Positions 24,305-36,099 of a stretch of DNA of 64,000 bases are shown here, piece by piece. The translations under genes were made by a program, and so were the position numbers. The stretch's first letter is position 1. Every line of letters starts with the position of its first letter. This DNA comes from Eudorina sp. 2006-703-Eu-15 (lineage: Eukaryota > Chlorophyta > Chlorophyceae > Chlamydomonadales > Volvocaceae): positions 310,045 to 374,044 of the forward strand of contig BDSI01000120.1 of NCBI GenBank assembly GCA_003117195.1, read 5' to 3'. The notes below the pieces were generated by a model, which worked only from the letters and a program-made list of their open reading frames with translations, was not told the origin of the DNA and made no database searches.

Positions 24305-24605
24305 ATTTTTGTGCGGAGCCCCAGCGCGAAGCACGTTCGGGGCCCCGCCCCCTAGGATTGCCCCTGTCCGTGTGCCGTGTGCCGTGGATAACGGCCAAAC
24401 GTTAATTACTCGCTAAACTCATTAGCAAGGTTTGTCATATTAATTGTCCTCTATTGCAAGGTATCTTTGGTTAAGCTGACAAAAACTGTATGTGCAAAAA
24501 CGGTCAAAGTAAAGCTCCGCTCTCTCAATGGACCCCGGTCAGCGTCAAACCAACGCCTCTCGCGCTGAGATTTGTTTCAACAGGTACAGCATGTTGAATA
24601 TTTGG
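24305..24605 (+). repeat. Repeat family E, copy 4 (truncated)
   Basis: The first ~300 bp of family E in plus orientation, more diverged than copies 1-3: palindrome GAGCCCCAGCGCGAAGC...GGGGCCCCGCCCCC, then the region matching 5920-6160. It breaks off at about 24605 and is followed at once by a G-rich minisatellite. The missing right half and higher divergence suggest an old insertion. Confidence 0.7.
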
Positions 24606-24609
24606 ATTA

Positions 24610-24790
24610 GGAGGTCGGGGTGATAGGGGCCTTAGGGGTGGTAGGGGCGGTAGGGCGGTAGGGATGATAGGGGCGGGAGGGATGGTAGGGGCGGTAGGGA
24701 TGATAGGGGCGGGAGGGGTGGTAGGGGTCGTAGGGGCGATAGGGGCGGTTGGGGTGATAGGGGCGGTTGGGGTGGCATTGGGGATATGGG
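24610..24790 (+). repeat. G-rich minisatellite (GGGGCGGTAGG-type)
   Basis: Degenerate units of about 9 bp, alternating GGGGCGGTA, GGGATGATA and GGGGTGGTA, joined to the truncated E4 on the left and to gypsy pol sequence on the right. On the minus strand the array extends the gypsy open frame as a Pro-Leu-Ser repeat (PPLSPLRPLPPLPPLSS), which is a by-product of the array and not a protein domain. Confidence 0.75.
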
Positions 24791-24799
24791 CGGTGGGCT

Positions 24800-27700
24800 C
24801 CATCGTGGAGTAGGACCAGCACCAGTACCGCGTAAAGATATCACCTCAAATGAGAACGGTTTGGTCAAGTCCGGATACCGTAGCAAGACATCATCTGCTA
24901 AGGCTTTCTTCACTGCCTCAAAGGCTTCACGCGCCAAGGGAGTCCACTCGGGCAACATGTTTGTCTTACCGCAAAGCATGTCCGTTAGGGTTGCTGACAA
25001 CGCAGCATATGACCGAATATATTTACGGGAATAATTCGTCAACCCCAGGAACTGACGTAGTTCCGTAACCGAGTTGGGCAAAGGCCACTCGCGAACAACG
25101 CGGACCTTCTTCGGATCAGGACTAACGCCCGCCGTATAAATAACATGCCCAAGATACTCTAACACGGTATGAGCCCAGTGGCATTATGAGGCTTTGGCGT
25201 GGAAACGTTCCCGCCTGAGCACTTCAAATACCTGTTCCAGGTGTCGTATATGCTCCTCACGACTTCGTGAGTGAATCAGGATATCATCCACTACGAAAGT
25301 ACACCACTACGAAACGACCAATAAACGGCTCCATAGTACGATTCATTACTCCTGGAACGTGGCCGGGGCATTGGTCTGACCGAACGATAACACTACGTAC
25401 ACTACTACGTACTCACAGTGACCGAGGGGTGTACGGAACGCTGTTTGCGGAATATCTTCATTACGGATACGAATTTGGTTATACCCCTGTTGTAGGTCGA
25501 TGGATGAGTACACTGTACTGCCACCGAGACTATCAGATCATCGATCTGCGGTAAAGGATACCGGTTCATTACCGTTTGAGCGTTCAGCCCGCGGTAGTCT
25601 ATAACCATTCGTAGGGAGCCGTCCTACTTACCAACGAAGAAAATAGGCGCCGCCCACGGCGAACTACTCGGCCGTATCATCCCTTTACGTAGCAACTCGT
25701 CAACTTGCCGTTTAACCTCTTCCAACTCATTCGGAGTTAGGCGATACAAAGGTCTAGCCACCGGCTGAGCACCTTCTATCAGCTGATTGGTATGAGACAC
25801 CAACCGTTCAGGTGGCGGCTCTGTGATTTCCGCAAAGATATCCTGATGTTGCTCCAACAAGGCAGCGATTTCTGGGTCCGTCACTTTTACTTTAGCGGCC
25901 GCAATGGTCGGTACCTCCGAACCATTTGACTACTCAAGGGTCTCTGCTGCACGCACTACGGCGCCAGAACTAAGCCGCGGACGGACTAACAACATGTGCG
26001 CTCCCTTTCGCACCATGTTTTTCGCTTGCTTCGATTGACTCGTAAACACTCTGCCCCGGCTTGCATGGCCGCGATAACGTGATGAGTCTGGCGCTGATCT
26101 TCGGAAGGATTCACCTTGCGTTACATATAGGCGCGAAGGAATTCCTCCGTTCCTTTGCGAAATACCACTACCCGGGTATCAAAGTCCATCACCATTCGAC
26201 CTCGCTCTAATCAGGTCAGCAGAGGTCGGCAACCCCTTCATCACTGAGGCAGGTACCACCAACCGTACCGGTCCCACTTTCACCATGATCATCGTTTGAC
26301 CAACGATGGGAGACGTTCCATCATCTGCCAACCATACATACGTGTAGGTCGTTGGTAGGATGTGAAGATGAAGCAGCCGTACAAGCGCCTCAGAAACGAA
26401 GCTATGTGTAGCTCCCGAATCCAGCATAGCCATAAATGTAGACCCAGCTATCTTCACAGGTAGGTGAGATACAGCGTTACCTTACGCTGAACAAGACGGG
26501 TTTACTTCCTCGCCATCCGGACCATCATACCATACCTCCATCGCTTCCGAGGCAGAAGCGCGTGACTGCCTTTGACATCTGGTACGTGAAACAAGCATGT
26601 ACCTACTGGATACCGGCGTACCATCATTCCATGCAACAGTGAAGGATCAGTCCCACTGGGAACCAAAATGCAAGCTGCAGTTGACCGTGGAGCCAGCGGC
26701 TTACATTCACAGTAATGCGCTACGCAGGTATGTCAGCTGCATTTAGGGTCATCCAGACCGTGTGTCCGGCTACATTGATCTCGAGGAATGGACGAGCCGA
26801 GCAAGAGAAAGCATTACACACGGCAGGCAAGCCGCAGTCTGATGCACACGCATCTAGTGTGAATCCTCGGCCCACAATATTCGCAATACTTGCAACTTCG
26901 CTTTCCGTAACCGCACGACCCATAGCCTGCCAATACGTAGCCCAATGTAGATCCGCAACCGGGCGCCGAACAGACCTCGGAAGGGCAACTCCCTAAGTGG
27001 TCGCACCACTGGCACCGCCCGCCCTGTCCTCGTTCCAACGAGGACAATTATCATAGTTATGGTCGGGGCCAAGCAGACCCAGCAACCATTGAGCGACATA
27101 GCAAGCTCGATCTGAGCTTTTGGGAAGAACCCGCCTCCTTGTTTGAGAGCGCAAGCTGCATCCTCTGGATGACCAAGTGGCCCCACGGGTCACCCGATGT
27201 CGGAATTGAGTCGCGGTTTTTTGCTCCCCGCCCTTGTCTTACATAATAATGACCATTCGCAAGAGAAACGGGTCGATTCTGAGATGTCGGTCATCCGGGG
27301 TTGCGGTTGCGCGGTGCTCATGGGCGGGCTTGCGATCGCAACCAAGCGGCCCCTAATGGGTCACCCGAAGACGAAGACTCCACTCCGCTCGCCTCCGCGC
27401 CTCCTGTGAGCGGGGATTCCACAGTAGGGCATCGAAGGAAGTTACCTCGTGCCCGATTATCTAGGCGGCTCTACATGCGGAAGGTACTACAACTCCTGTG
27501 ATATCCGCGACAACCCCAATGTGTGAAATACAATATCGATTCATCCCCAAAATTGTATGTGCCCTCACCTGGCAGGAGTCCATGCCGAACGAGTAATCGC
27601 GGAATATCTTCTGGCAGCCAGCCCCCAGTTAGCATGCTGGACAGGACATTGTCCCGGTCTGACGCATTGTTACATGTCCGGCAGACCTCTCCCAACAGGG

Positions 27701-28100
27701 ACACCTACGCAAATCGTACGAGACCAATAAGTTGGTGGGTCCCCTCGTTGGTATGACGGCGGTAGGGAAACCCTGTTACCCCCTTCGTCATCTGAGAGCT
27801 CTCCGAAGCACAGCTCCAGCTCTTGAAGACTGCGGGCCAGCTGCCTCTCGGTCATCTGCACACCAGGCGGATTGCTCTCAATCCGCTCTCCATCTCCACT
27901 GACCCTTTCGTCCCCCAGCACGCATGCCCACCAAGATGTCGCACAAGTACCGCGAGGGTTTGCAAGGCAGCAATTCCTATGCAGGTTATTATTCGGTACC
28001 CTGTGCTTTCCTCGCCTACTAAACAGATTTCAGCGCGGCAAGATTTCTCCGAGATTTTTGGCATCGTGTAACTGCTGTGACTCTGTAATAGAACCGATGA
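24800..28100 (-). mobile_element. Decayed Ty3/gypsy LTR-retrotransposon (gag-protease-RT-RNase H remnants)
   Basis: On the minus strand, right to left, the order is that of a Ty3/gypsy element. Around 27045-27090 is a frameshifted CCHC zinc knuckle (CWVC in one frame, HNYDNCP in the next). A retropepsin with LDSGATHSFVS lies at 26457-26179. The N-terminal reverse transcriptase (RLTPNELEEVKRQVDELL, then SSPWAAPIFFV) is at 25884-25624 and [19 protein letters not shown] at 25608-25530. The RT end plus RNase H linker (LGHVIYTAGVSPDPKK, then LRQFLGLTNYSRKYI) runs 25165-24830. Stops and frameshifts separate all of these, so the element is dead. Its 3' end is cut at the minisatellite. Possible gag sequence lies at 27930-27470. 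No intact LTR pair was found; the right border is approximate. Confidence 0.75.
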
Positions 28101-28115
28101 AAATCGCCAAATTGC

Positions 28116-28310
28116 GCAGGGATTAGCAGGTCGAAAACAGATAGGTCTAGCAGGCCTAGCAGCAGTTCTTAGCAGGCCGGCAGGGTCTTGCGCTAGCAGG
28201 ATGTCTAGCACCCCTTAGCAGGCCCCTATCAGTCGTAGCAGGCAGCTGATACCCTATCCGGTCCACCTGCTAGGGGCCTGATAGGCCTATCGGATACGAC
28301 CCGGCTCGCA
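28116..28310 (+). repeat. Degenerate TAGCAGG repeat cluster
   Basis: About ten copies of TAGCAGG or close variants in under 200 bp (for example TCTAGCAGGCCTAGCAG), followed by inverted forms (CCTGCTAGGGGCCTGATAGG). It lies between the gypsy remnant on the left and the plus-strand gypsy fragment on the right, and might be LTR-derived. No coding content. Confidence 0.55.
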
Positions 28311-28486
28311 TAGGGTCTTGGCCAAACAAGCGCCCAGGAGTATTGCACAGGGGACTCGCAGCTACTTGATGTGAGTTCGCGAGGACCAAACACAATCCCG
28401 AGCTGTATGCCGGCCGCCACAGCTGTCGCGGATATGACCAAAAGTGTCCCCGACGACGTGGTACCGGAACAGGAAATAAAGGCTTT

Positions 28487-28805
28487 CCTCCTGACCGAGG
28501 TATTGGCCATACCATTCCCCTGCTGCCCAATGCGGAACCGCCTGCTAAGCGGATGTATCGCTTGTCACCAAAAGAAATGGAGGAAGTACGAAAACAGTTG
28601 ACTGGACTTTTGGCAAAGCGTTTCGTTGAGCCTTCAACTTCGCCGCTCGGAGCGCCCATCCTCTTTGTCCAGAAGCCCAACGGCGAACTCCGTCTGTGCC
28701 TTGACTTCCGAGCGCTGAACAAGCTTACAGATAAGCGGCGGTATCCGATGCCCAACATCACCGAAGTTTTCGATACGCTACAAGGAGCACGTATATTTTC
28801 GTCGC
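28487..28805 (+). mobile_element. Second Ty3/gypsy reverse-transcriptase fragment
   Basis: Plus-strand peptide in one frame: DRGIGHTIPLLPNAEPP, then YRLSPKEMEEVRKQL, FVEPSTSPLGAPILFVQK, then LCLDFRALNKLTDKRRYPMP. This is the N-terminal part of a Ty3/gypsy reverse transcriptase. It loses similarity at about 28805, before the catalytic YxDD region. It belongs to a different lineage and orientation from the remnant at 24.8-28.1 kb, so it is a separate insertion. Confidence 0.75.
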
Positions 28806-28890
28806 AAGGAGCTCACTTTGCAACTTGCTATGAAATGCAATGCGCTTTCCTGCTCAGCTCAACCTCAGTTCCGTTGACGTTCTTTTGAAG

Positions 28891-29180
28891 TTATGACGGA
28901 TATTTCGAATGTCTGATTGGCACAGCGTCACAAATTGGGAAGTGGAAACTGGAAAGTGCCTCAAACAGACTTCGGAGCGGCCCGCCCGGCGCCCCTGGGC
29001 CACCGCGTCCCTTACAAACTATGTCGCAGTAAAGCTTGTACTATTCTTTTATTGTCTAAGGAAATAAGGAGGAGCGCAGGAGCCCGGGGACCTGAAGTCA
29101 CTTTGAGGCACTTTCCAGTTTCCACTTCCCACTTTGTGACGCTGTGCTTATCGGACATTCGAGTTGGAATCCGCCATAAT
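28891..29180. repeat. Inverted repeat (fold-back), ~90-bp arms
   Basis: Arms 28891-28980 and 29090-29180 are inverted copies, with the best part (CAGCGTCACAAA through CTGGAAAGTGCCTCAAA) almost identical over about 44 bp. The spacer is about 110 bp. It lies directly after the truncated gypsy RT fragment. It could be a small MITE-like element or the product of an inverted duplication; there is no clear target duplication. Confidence 0.7.
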
Positions 29181-29411
29181 GATTGAGAAAGATAGATCTC
29201 TAACTCAATGACCATGTACGTCACTCGATGCATCCCCCCAGCGTGCCCCAACCACAACTGAGTCAGCTGCTCTACAGATTCTGAATCCTGATTCCCCAGT
29301 GTCACCGTCTCACCGACCACCTGAAGCTTCCGCATTCATCTTCGTCATCACAGCACGAGTTTCATTCGGGAACGGCCTGACTGGAGGGCAACAGCTATGC
29401 ATATAGCCGGG
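29181..29411. other. Intergenic, 3' flank of the OPR gene
   Basis: About 230 bp downstream of the minus-strand OPR gene. No gene or RNA motif is visible. Confidence 0.4.
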
Positions 29412-32400
29412 TCACAAAGAACATCTAGGTTGATCCTGCTGCTGCTGCTGCTGCTGCTGCTCATTCACACTAGCCCGAAGGCACGCCAGGCTCCGCTGCA
29501 ACCGCCTCACCGAGACGATAAGCAGCCGCAGTCGCTGGCTGCAGCACGTTTGTTGCTCGCCCAGCACCCGCACCGCAACCTCCCACCGCCGCTGGCGCGC
29601 ACGCAGTCGCCACCACTCGCGCTCCTGGCACACGTGGCCAGCTCTCTCTGAGACCGTTGCATCTCCAGGGGGCTCCTCCCCAGGTACGACCCGTGGCACG
29701 CCGCCCATGACACCTCCCGACCCGGCTTCGGCGCTGCTGTGACCATCTCGGTACCCGGCTGCTAATAAGGCTGGCGCTGTGACATCTGGTCCGGAGACCG
29801 GACAAGGGGCAGTCGTCGCACACGCCACCGCCGCTTCCAGGCCGGCGCTGTGAGGCGCAGCTGCAGAACCTGGTAAAGAGCCGGCAGCACCAGCAGCGGC
29901 GGCAGACTTCAGGGCTGCGGTCAGGCGATCTATGCGGCGGGTCAGGGCGCGCAGCTCGCGTCGCAGCTCCGCCGCCTCCTGGACCGCCGTGGGTCCCCAG
30001 CGGCGGGCTAGGAGCAGCTCCGCCCGGGACAGCCACAGCGGCGGCGGCAGGTGGCCCAATCCCAGCAGCGCTGAAACTGCCTGGGAGGCCTCGGCAGCGC
30101 TCAGCAGCGGGAGCGCCTGGGGCGGGGGACAGCAGCCGGCGGTATGCGAGGGCATCGGGTGTGATGAGATGCACATCACCGGTTTAATTTATCAGTATTT
30201 TTTTCATCAGTATACCCCCCCCCCCGATTCTGTCGGGCGGTGTCAACACGACCCACCCGCCGTTCTGGAGATGTTTTTATTCGCGTCAGAGTTTACCCAG
30301 ACACCCGCCCACCCTACCTCGAAGCTGTGTGCCAGAAAGGCTCGGGTCCAAGCCTCATCTGGCTGGTGTCCTAATCGGGCAACCGACCACAGCAGCACGG
30401 GCAGCGCCAACCGCGGCCGGCCCGCGTCCAGCGCCACATCCACCTCGGAGAGGCCCCGCAGTGCCGCATCCAGGAAGGGAGCCAGGTCCAGGAGCAGTTC
30501 CGACCCACTCCGCACCGCTGCATCTGCCGCTGCTGCTGCTGCTTCGACCACGGGACACTGCATGTTGCCCGCCGGGAACCCGCCCTCTCTTCGGCGGTCG
30601 CCGTCCTCCTCAAGCCGGGCTGCCGGCCATGCTGCAGCCGCGTCCGCTTCGTGTCCTGTCTGTTCTTGCTGTTGCTGCTGCTGAGGCGGTGGCAACAGCT
30701 GCGGCCCAGCGCAGCGCCAGACCTCCGGCGGCAGCCAGCCCAGGTGGTGGAGCCGCGCCAGGCAGTACAGCAGCAGCGGCGCGCTGCTCGCGTTGAAGTC
30801 TTGTGCCCGCTGTAATGCGGCGCCGAGCACCCCATGTAGCAGTGCCGGGCGGGGCTGCACCCGCAGTCTCACGCAGCACCAGAGCGATGTGGACAGGAGC
30901 TACGGCGCGGTCATGCATAGAGTAGGAGCGGTCGGCGTTTGTGTGTGGATGTTGGGGTTCTATCACACCATCCGTACTTTGTCCGTGTCTGATGTGTTTA
31001 ATGAGAAGCCCGCCCGCCCGATCCATGTCTGATGTTCTGGGGTCCCAATCCATGTCTGATGGTCAGGTCAGGTGACACTACCGCGATTAGGCGGTTTAAG
31101 GTCCAAGGTTCGAGTCCTAGGGTGCCCCCGACATTGTTCGGGAGCATTAGATTATGGCCAGCTGCTGAGATGTGGAGTTGAGATCGCAGTTGATGGATTG
31201 AGATTGCCACGCTAGATTGGTGGCAATTGCTGAACCCTCTGTCTCTACGGATGTGCGGGTGAATGGATGAGGTGGGATCCTTAATTAGCAGGATCAGCCG
31301 CCTTGGACCCTCGGTTTGTATGGCGTAGGTTCGGTGTGATGATGGTTGAAGGTGTCCTATAGCATCATATAAAACCGCGACATAAACCCTTAGACAGGGC
31401 CCGGAAGCCTATCCACACTGTAACGGTACTACTGATGTTTGTTTGTAGGCAGCCAGAGCAAGAGTGCCAGACATGCAAGGGGCACAGCTCAGCCGGGGCA
31501 ATTCCCCATAGGCCACCAAACCGCCCCCGACCCAACCCATAAAGCAATTGGAAGGATACACAGTCAGGCTGAGGGCGAATGACGAGCGGCGTAGGTCGGC
31601 ACATGTCGGCAGGCTGTCGGAGGTGTGTGTCAGAGTGTCAGGAGTGAGAGCTCAGAGCGAGCAAGAAGGTAGCGTTGCCGAGTTTTGGGGCCAAGAAGGC
31701 GCAGATCTTCCCCCGTCGCCATGCCAGGACCCCACCCCACCCGCCCACACCTGCGGCCCAGCACATTCCTGCTCGCACAGCTCCAGGAGGCGCCGCCCAA
31801 ATGCCCACATCGCCTCCGGCGGCGGCTGGAAGCGCATCACGCCCAGCGCCCAAAGGAGGTTGCCCAGGTCCTGCTCGCCGCACCGCCCCGCCAGCCGAGC
31901 CGCCGCGTTCACGGCCCGCAGCATCGCGCTGCGCGGCGGACGCGCGCCCGGCATCAGCTTCGCCAGGGCCCAGAGCAGCCCGGTGAGATCCGCCGGTTGG
32001 CAGCGCGCCAAGACTGGCCCCGGGGCCGCCAGCAGCGCCCCCGCCACCGCTGCCACCCAGGGCCGCGGCGGCGCCAGCTGCAGCTGCGACACCGCCCACA
32101 GCGTATTGCACACGTCCTGGGGCGTCCAGCCGCTGGCACTGCGGCCAGCACCGCGGGGTCGCAGCACCGCCCTCGCGCGCCCCAACGCGCTGCGCACGAA
32201 ATGGTCGGGCAGGCCATGCGGTGGTGCCGCCGCCTGCCACCCCGTACGCACCGTCGGCGAGACAAGCTCAGCCGCGGCCGCGGCCACGGCCGCCGTCACA
32301 AATGGCCGCGACCGCGTCCGGTGCAGCGTCGCTAACGCCCACAGCGCCTGGCTGACGTCGTACGCACTAAAGCGCGGCATGGCACGTACGGCAGCCTGGA

Positions 32401-35400
32401 TCCAGGCGGCCATGAAGGCCTCCCCGGGCAGGTGCTCCAGGGTGGCCAGCGCCCACAGGAAGGTCGACAGCTGGCGGGGGCACATGCGGCGCTCCAGCGC
32501 CGCCGGCGCCGCGGCGGTGCAGGCCGCGTCCAGCCAGCGGCGCCCCGGGCTGTGCCCGAATTTTGCGAAGCTGTACAGCAACGTCGTGAGCTCCTAGCAG
32601 ACGCGGACAGATTTTAAGGAAAAGGCTCGCCAAAAGTTGCGTTCGGGTTTATTCGGTTCGGTAAAAGTACAGCAACTCTTACACAAGGATGCCAGCAACA
32701 CACGCGTCGGGCATGTAACTTTGGCCCCACGGTGGAGTGGCGCGGCTGTCCTGCTACATTGCTATGTAACAGAAAACTGAGCCGCGAAAAAAAAAATATA
32801 TATATATATACTTGCATACATATGTATATAATATATATATGTACACATATCCTCGCATATCTCGAGAATTGCTCAAGGTTTGGTGTCTCGGGTGAGGGGG
32901 CCACATCCTTAGTTTGGCGCACAGCATGGCGCTGGCGTGTTAACGCTGTTGCATACGTAACTCGCATATCATGTCACCCCTGCGCACGCTTGACCAACTA
33001 GCCCGACTGACTGACCGGCCACTGGCTTGGATGGCCCGCCTCTTCGACTGCTGCGCGGTACACGCTGACAACGCGACACCCCCGGCGTATTACAAGCAGG
33101 GGGCGTCTGTTTCAGCCCGGCCACAAACATGCACACACCCATTCCATCGCTGCACGGTTGTCTTCTGTCATTGGTCAATTCTCCATTGGTATTGTCGCGG
33201 GCATCGACCTTTTGCAACACAACCTTCTGATCGGCATCCTTTACCGCTTGTGCCGGCGCTGATGCTCACCTTGCCCACTACTGCCGTGTCTATTTTGTTT
33301 ACCCATATCTGCCCTTGCCCGACTGTCATTCTTAGTATGCCCTCTACTACTAAATCCTTTGCTGCCTTGGCATGCACGCTTTTTCGCTTGCACGCATCAT
33401 TATGTTGTTCTGCAACGCGCGGATCGCACGCACGCACAGCATTGTGGTGTGAGCCTGTGTGGCCAAGGCAGCCGACCCGCACCAGCTGGTAGTCTTTAGC
33501 GACGCAGCGACACCGGATATCATGTATGCATACGGGCAATACTGTGGGCACTTCTCTGCCCCTTGCATGTCACGCACACCTGCTCTGCCCGCCTGAGAAC
33601 ACGTATCTCCCTCGCGGCTCAATTTTCTTTGACACCCACACCCACACACACACCACACACACACGCATGCATACTGCGCACGGCAGACGTTTCAGCCACC
33701 CACCTGCGGAGGAACGGACCCCAGCTCCAGTCGGTGCGAGACCGCCACCGCCGCCTGCAGCAGCTGTGGCAGTGCAGCCCCGTCGCCCACGCGCCAGCCC
33801 GCCGAGCGCAGCCGCGCCAGGGCCGCCAAGCTGGTGGCTACTTGACGGACGCCCAAGCGAGGGCTGCCGCTGCCCCCGTCACCCTTCGCTGGCACCCTCC
33901 GGCTTCCCACGCCCGCTCCCGACAGTCCAAACGAAGTGCAACTGCTGCTGCTGCGCCCGCCCGTGTTGCTGCGGCTGCCACGACAGCTACTGCTACTGCT
34001 ACACCCGCCGCTGCTACAGCTGCTGTTGATGTGCTCTTGAGGTCGGGCTCCCATGCGTTGCTGGTCGGGCTCCCATGCGTTGCTGTACGACCCAGTGCCG
34101 TCCGGATTCTGCAGGTGACGCCGAAACCGGGCTGCGAGCTCCGAAATCAGGGCCTGCAATGACGGCGAGCAACGCGCCGTTTCTTGGCAGGCACAGGCCG
34201 CGGAGTCGGGTGGGGCGGGCAGGCGCCCGCCGCACCGCCGTCTAAATCCTCGCGCAGCTGGCCTCACCCTCGACACCTCATCGAGGCGCCGCCAAGCCAC
34301 GCACCCCACACCATCTCCGGTACCACCTCCACGCGCCTCCCAGTGATGACGTGCAGCAACAGGCCTCTCTCTGCTTCCCGCAGCCCTGCAACAGCCCGAT
34401 CTCCCCATCCTCCCTCTCTTGCTCCCTCTCCCTCCCTGCACTCCTGCACTCCTGCACTCACCACCCATCCCACCTGCACTTCCTCAGCCTCCCCACCACG
34501 CGCTCCGGGTGCTTGCTCCGCTGTCCCCCCTGGCAACCCGTTCCCTCGAGCTACTGCAGTTGCTGTTGCTGATGAGGGTGTTGGTGGGTGTGGGGGACCC
34601 AGGTGGGTGTCGGGGCCACCGTCTGCCCGCGCTGGCGGCTGCGGCAGCTGCATGCGGGCCAGCTTACCCAGCGCCGCCGTCACGTGAAGGATGTTTAGTT
34701 CGTCCCAGCCGTGCTGCCGTACCACTGCGTGGAGCTGCCGCCAGTAACGGCAGGCCATAATCGCGCGCATCAGGCGCCGACCATCTGAGGCCGCTGCCAC
34801 CGCCGGGGTGCCACTGCCATCGACTGGCCAGCCGCCGTTGCCGGCGCAGCCGCCGTCGGTGCCATTGCCGCTGCGCCTGCTGGGACCCTTTGCCGTTGCT
34901 GAGCTGCCGGCGCTGTGATCGTCTACAGGATTCCCACCGCCACCCGCCGGCCATCCCTGGCAGTCCGCCTCCGTCGCCGCGGGCCCCGCTGCAGCGGCCG
35001 CGTACCCAGTGCTCATATTGGGTGACGCCTGGCCCATGAGAGCGGCCGCCGGTGTCCCACCAGGGCCAGCCGCACCCCGGCCAGCCGCCGCCTCGCTGCC
35101 AAGCGTCAGGACGGGGGGGCTCCAGAGAGGGTGGCGGCGCAGGTCAGACCGCCTGTACGGCCCCCGGCGCCGCCGCGGCCCCGACGGCTCCGCCGCATCC
35201 CGCCACGTCATCGACCGTCCAGCTCCCGACAACGACTCCTGCTGTCTTTCTCCCCATGGAGCGGGTGCTGCTGCTGCGCCAGGTCCCGTCCCTGCAGCTG
35301 TCGGCCCTCCGACCACGCCTGTCCTGCCCACCCACGGATCTGATGCAGCCACCTGCGGGGACGCTGCACCGGACTGCGTCCGGCCCAGCCCGCCCGGACA

Positions 35401-36099
35401 CCCGCGGGGCAGCTCCAGGCCTCCCGCCCGGGCGGAGGTCCCCCGGGGACCTAATGCCCGCGGCGGCATCCAGTCCTGGCCGTCCCACAAGGGCGCTAGC
35501 ACCGCCTGCACGGGTCGCTGCTCCTGGCCCTGGCCCCACGGCTCGCAGCATATGTTCCCCGGTGTCGAAGCCGAGGGCGAGCACGAGGCGGGGACCCCGG
35601 CCTCCGGTGCCCTAGTCTGCCGCCGCTTCGTCACCAGCAGCAACGCGCACGAGGCCTGGTCCTGCACGGTGCCCGCTGCAGGAAGAACCCCCGCCGGCAC
35701 TGAAGCGGCAGAGCTCTCTGCAGTGCGCCACCCGCTCGAGCCGCCCCGCTGCTGTGAGGAGGCCGCCGCATCCCGGCCCCGCCCGCGTCGGCCCTGGGCT
35801 CCGTCCAGTGGCTGCCGCTGCGGCGGGGATACCGGGTGCTGCGGCTGCTGAACGTCGCAGGCCTCAGCGCCCCGCTCGTGGCATGTCTGCAGCTGCACGC
35901 GCAGTGAGCACTGCCGCGCCGCCGCTGGCCGCCTTCGGTGTTGCAGTGGGTCCAGCTGCGCAAGCATTGGGTCGCGGCTCTCGGAGGCAAGTACTTGAGG
36001 CATGCGTGGTGGTGCTGAGTCGACGGAGTGGCATTGTGAACGGTTACGTTTGCACGTGGGCCAATGGGGACACGTGTGAGGTGCGTGCGGCCGGGTCAT
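29412..36099 (-). CDS. Octotricopeptide-repeat (OPR) protein, probable organellar RNA-binding factor
   Basis: Minus-strand gene with five exons, all phase 0: 36099-34474, 34153-33704, 32593-31751, 30854-30318 and 30116-29412, giving about 1,386 residues. From about residue 440 it carries OPR units: LMRAIMACRYWRQLHAVV, then LHVTAALGKLARMQLP (exon 1), VATSLAALARLRSAGW (exon 2), LLYSFAKFGHSPGRRW, FLWALATLEHLPGEAF, ALWALATLHRTRSRPF, TLWAVSQLQLAPPRPW, LLWALAKLMPGARPP and LLWALGVMRFQPPPEAMW (exon 3), LLYCLARLHHLGWLPPEVW and LLWSVARLGHQPDEAW (exon 4), ALLGLGHLPPPLW (exon 5). OPR proteins in green algae bind chloroplast or mitochondrial transcripts and control their stability, processing or translation; the target RNA cannot be told. 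The N-terminal ~430 residues are low-complexity and the start codon is uncertain. No RAP domain is seen. The C-terminus ends in a polyglutamine run from a CTG repeat at 29440-29460. Confidence 0.8.
29438..29462 (-). repeat. CTG/CAG trinucleotide run encoding polyGln
   Basis: About eight CTG units on the plus strand within the last exon of the OPR gene, read as eight Gln near the C-terminus. Such runs vary in length and the polyGln need not be functional. Confidence 0.8.
32786..32850. repeat. AT microsatellite in OPR intron 2
   Basis: A-run followed by (TA)n and a second imperfect ATATAT stretch, in the intron between exons 2 and 3 of the OPR gene. A further (AC)n tract lies at 33640-33665 in the same intron. 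Both are ordinary intronic simple repeats. Confidence 0.85.

Noticed and set aside
24632..25165. Pro-Leu-rich C-terminus of the gypsy frame
   Set aside because: It is read-through into the G-rich minisatellite and not a protein domain.
26590..26700. Plus-strand LDTG-like motif suggesting an aspartic protease
   Set aside because: It lies opposite the minus-strand gypsy remnant, lacks any further protease sequence and is in a short frame.
31055..31135. tRNA-like B box (GGTTCGAGTCC) in an OPR intron
   Set aside because: No 5' acceptor strand or D arm could be paired with it; probably a chance or remnant motif.
32786..32850. AT-rich stretch as a replication origin or promoter
   Set aside because: A simple TA microsatellite inside an intron; nothing else supports a function.
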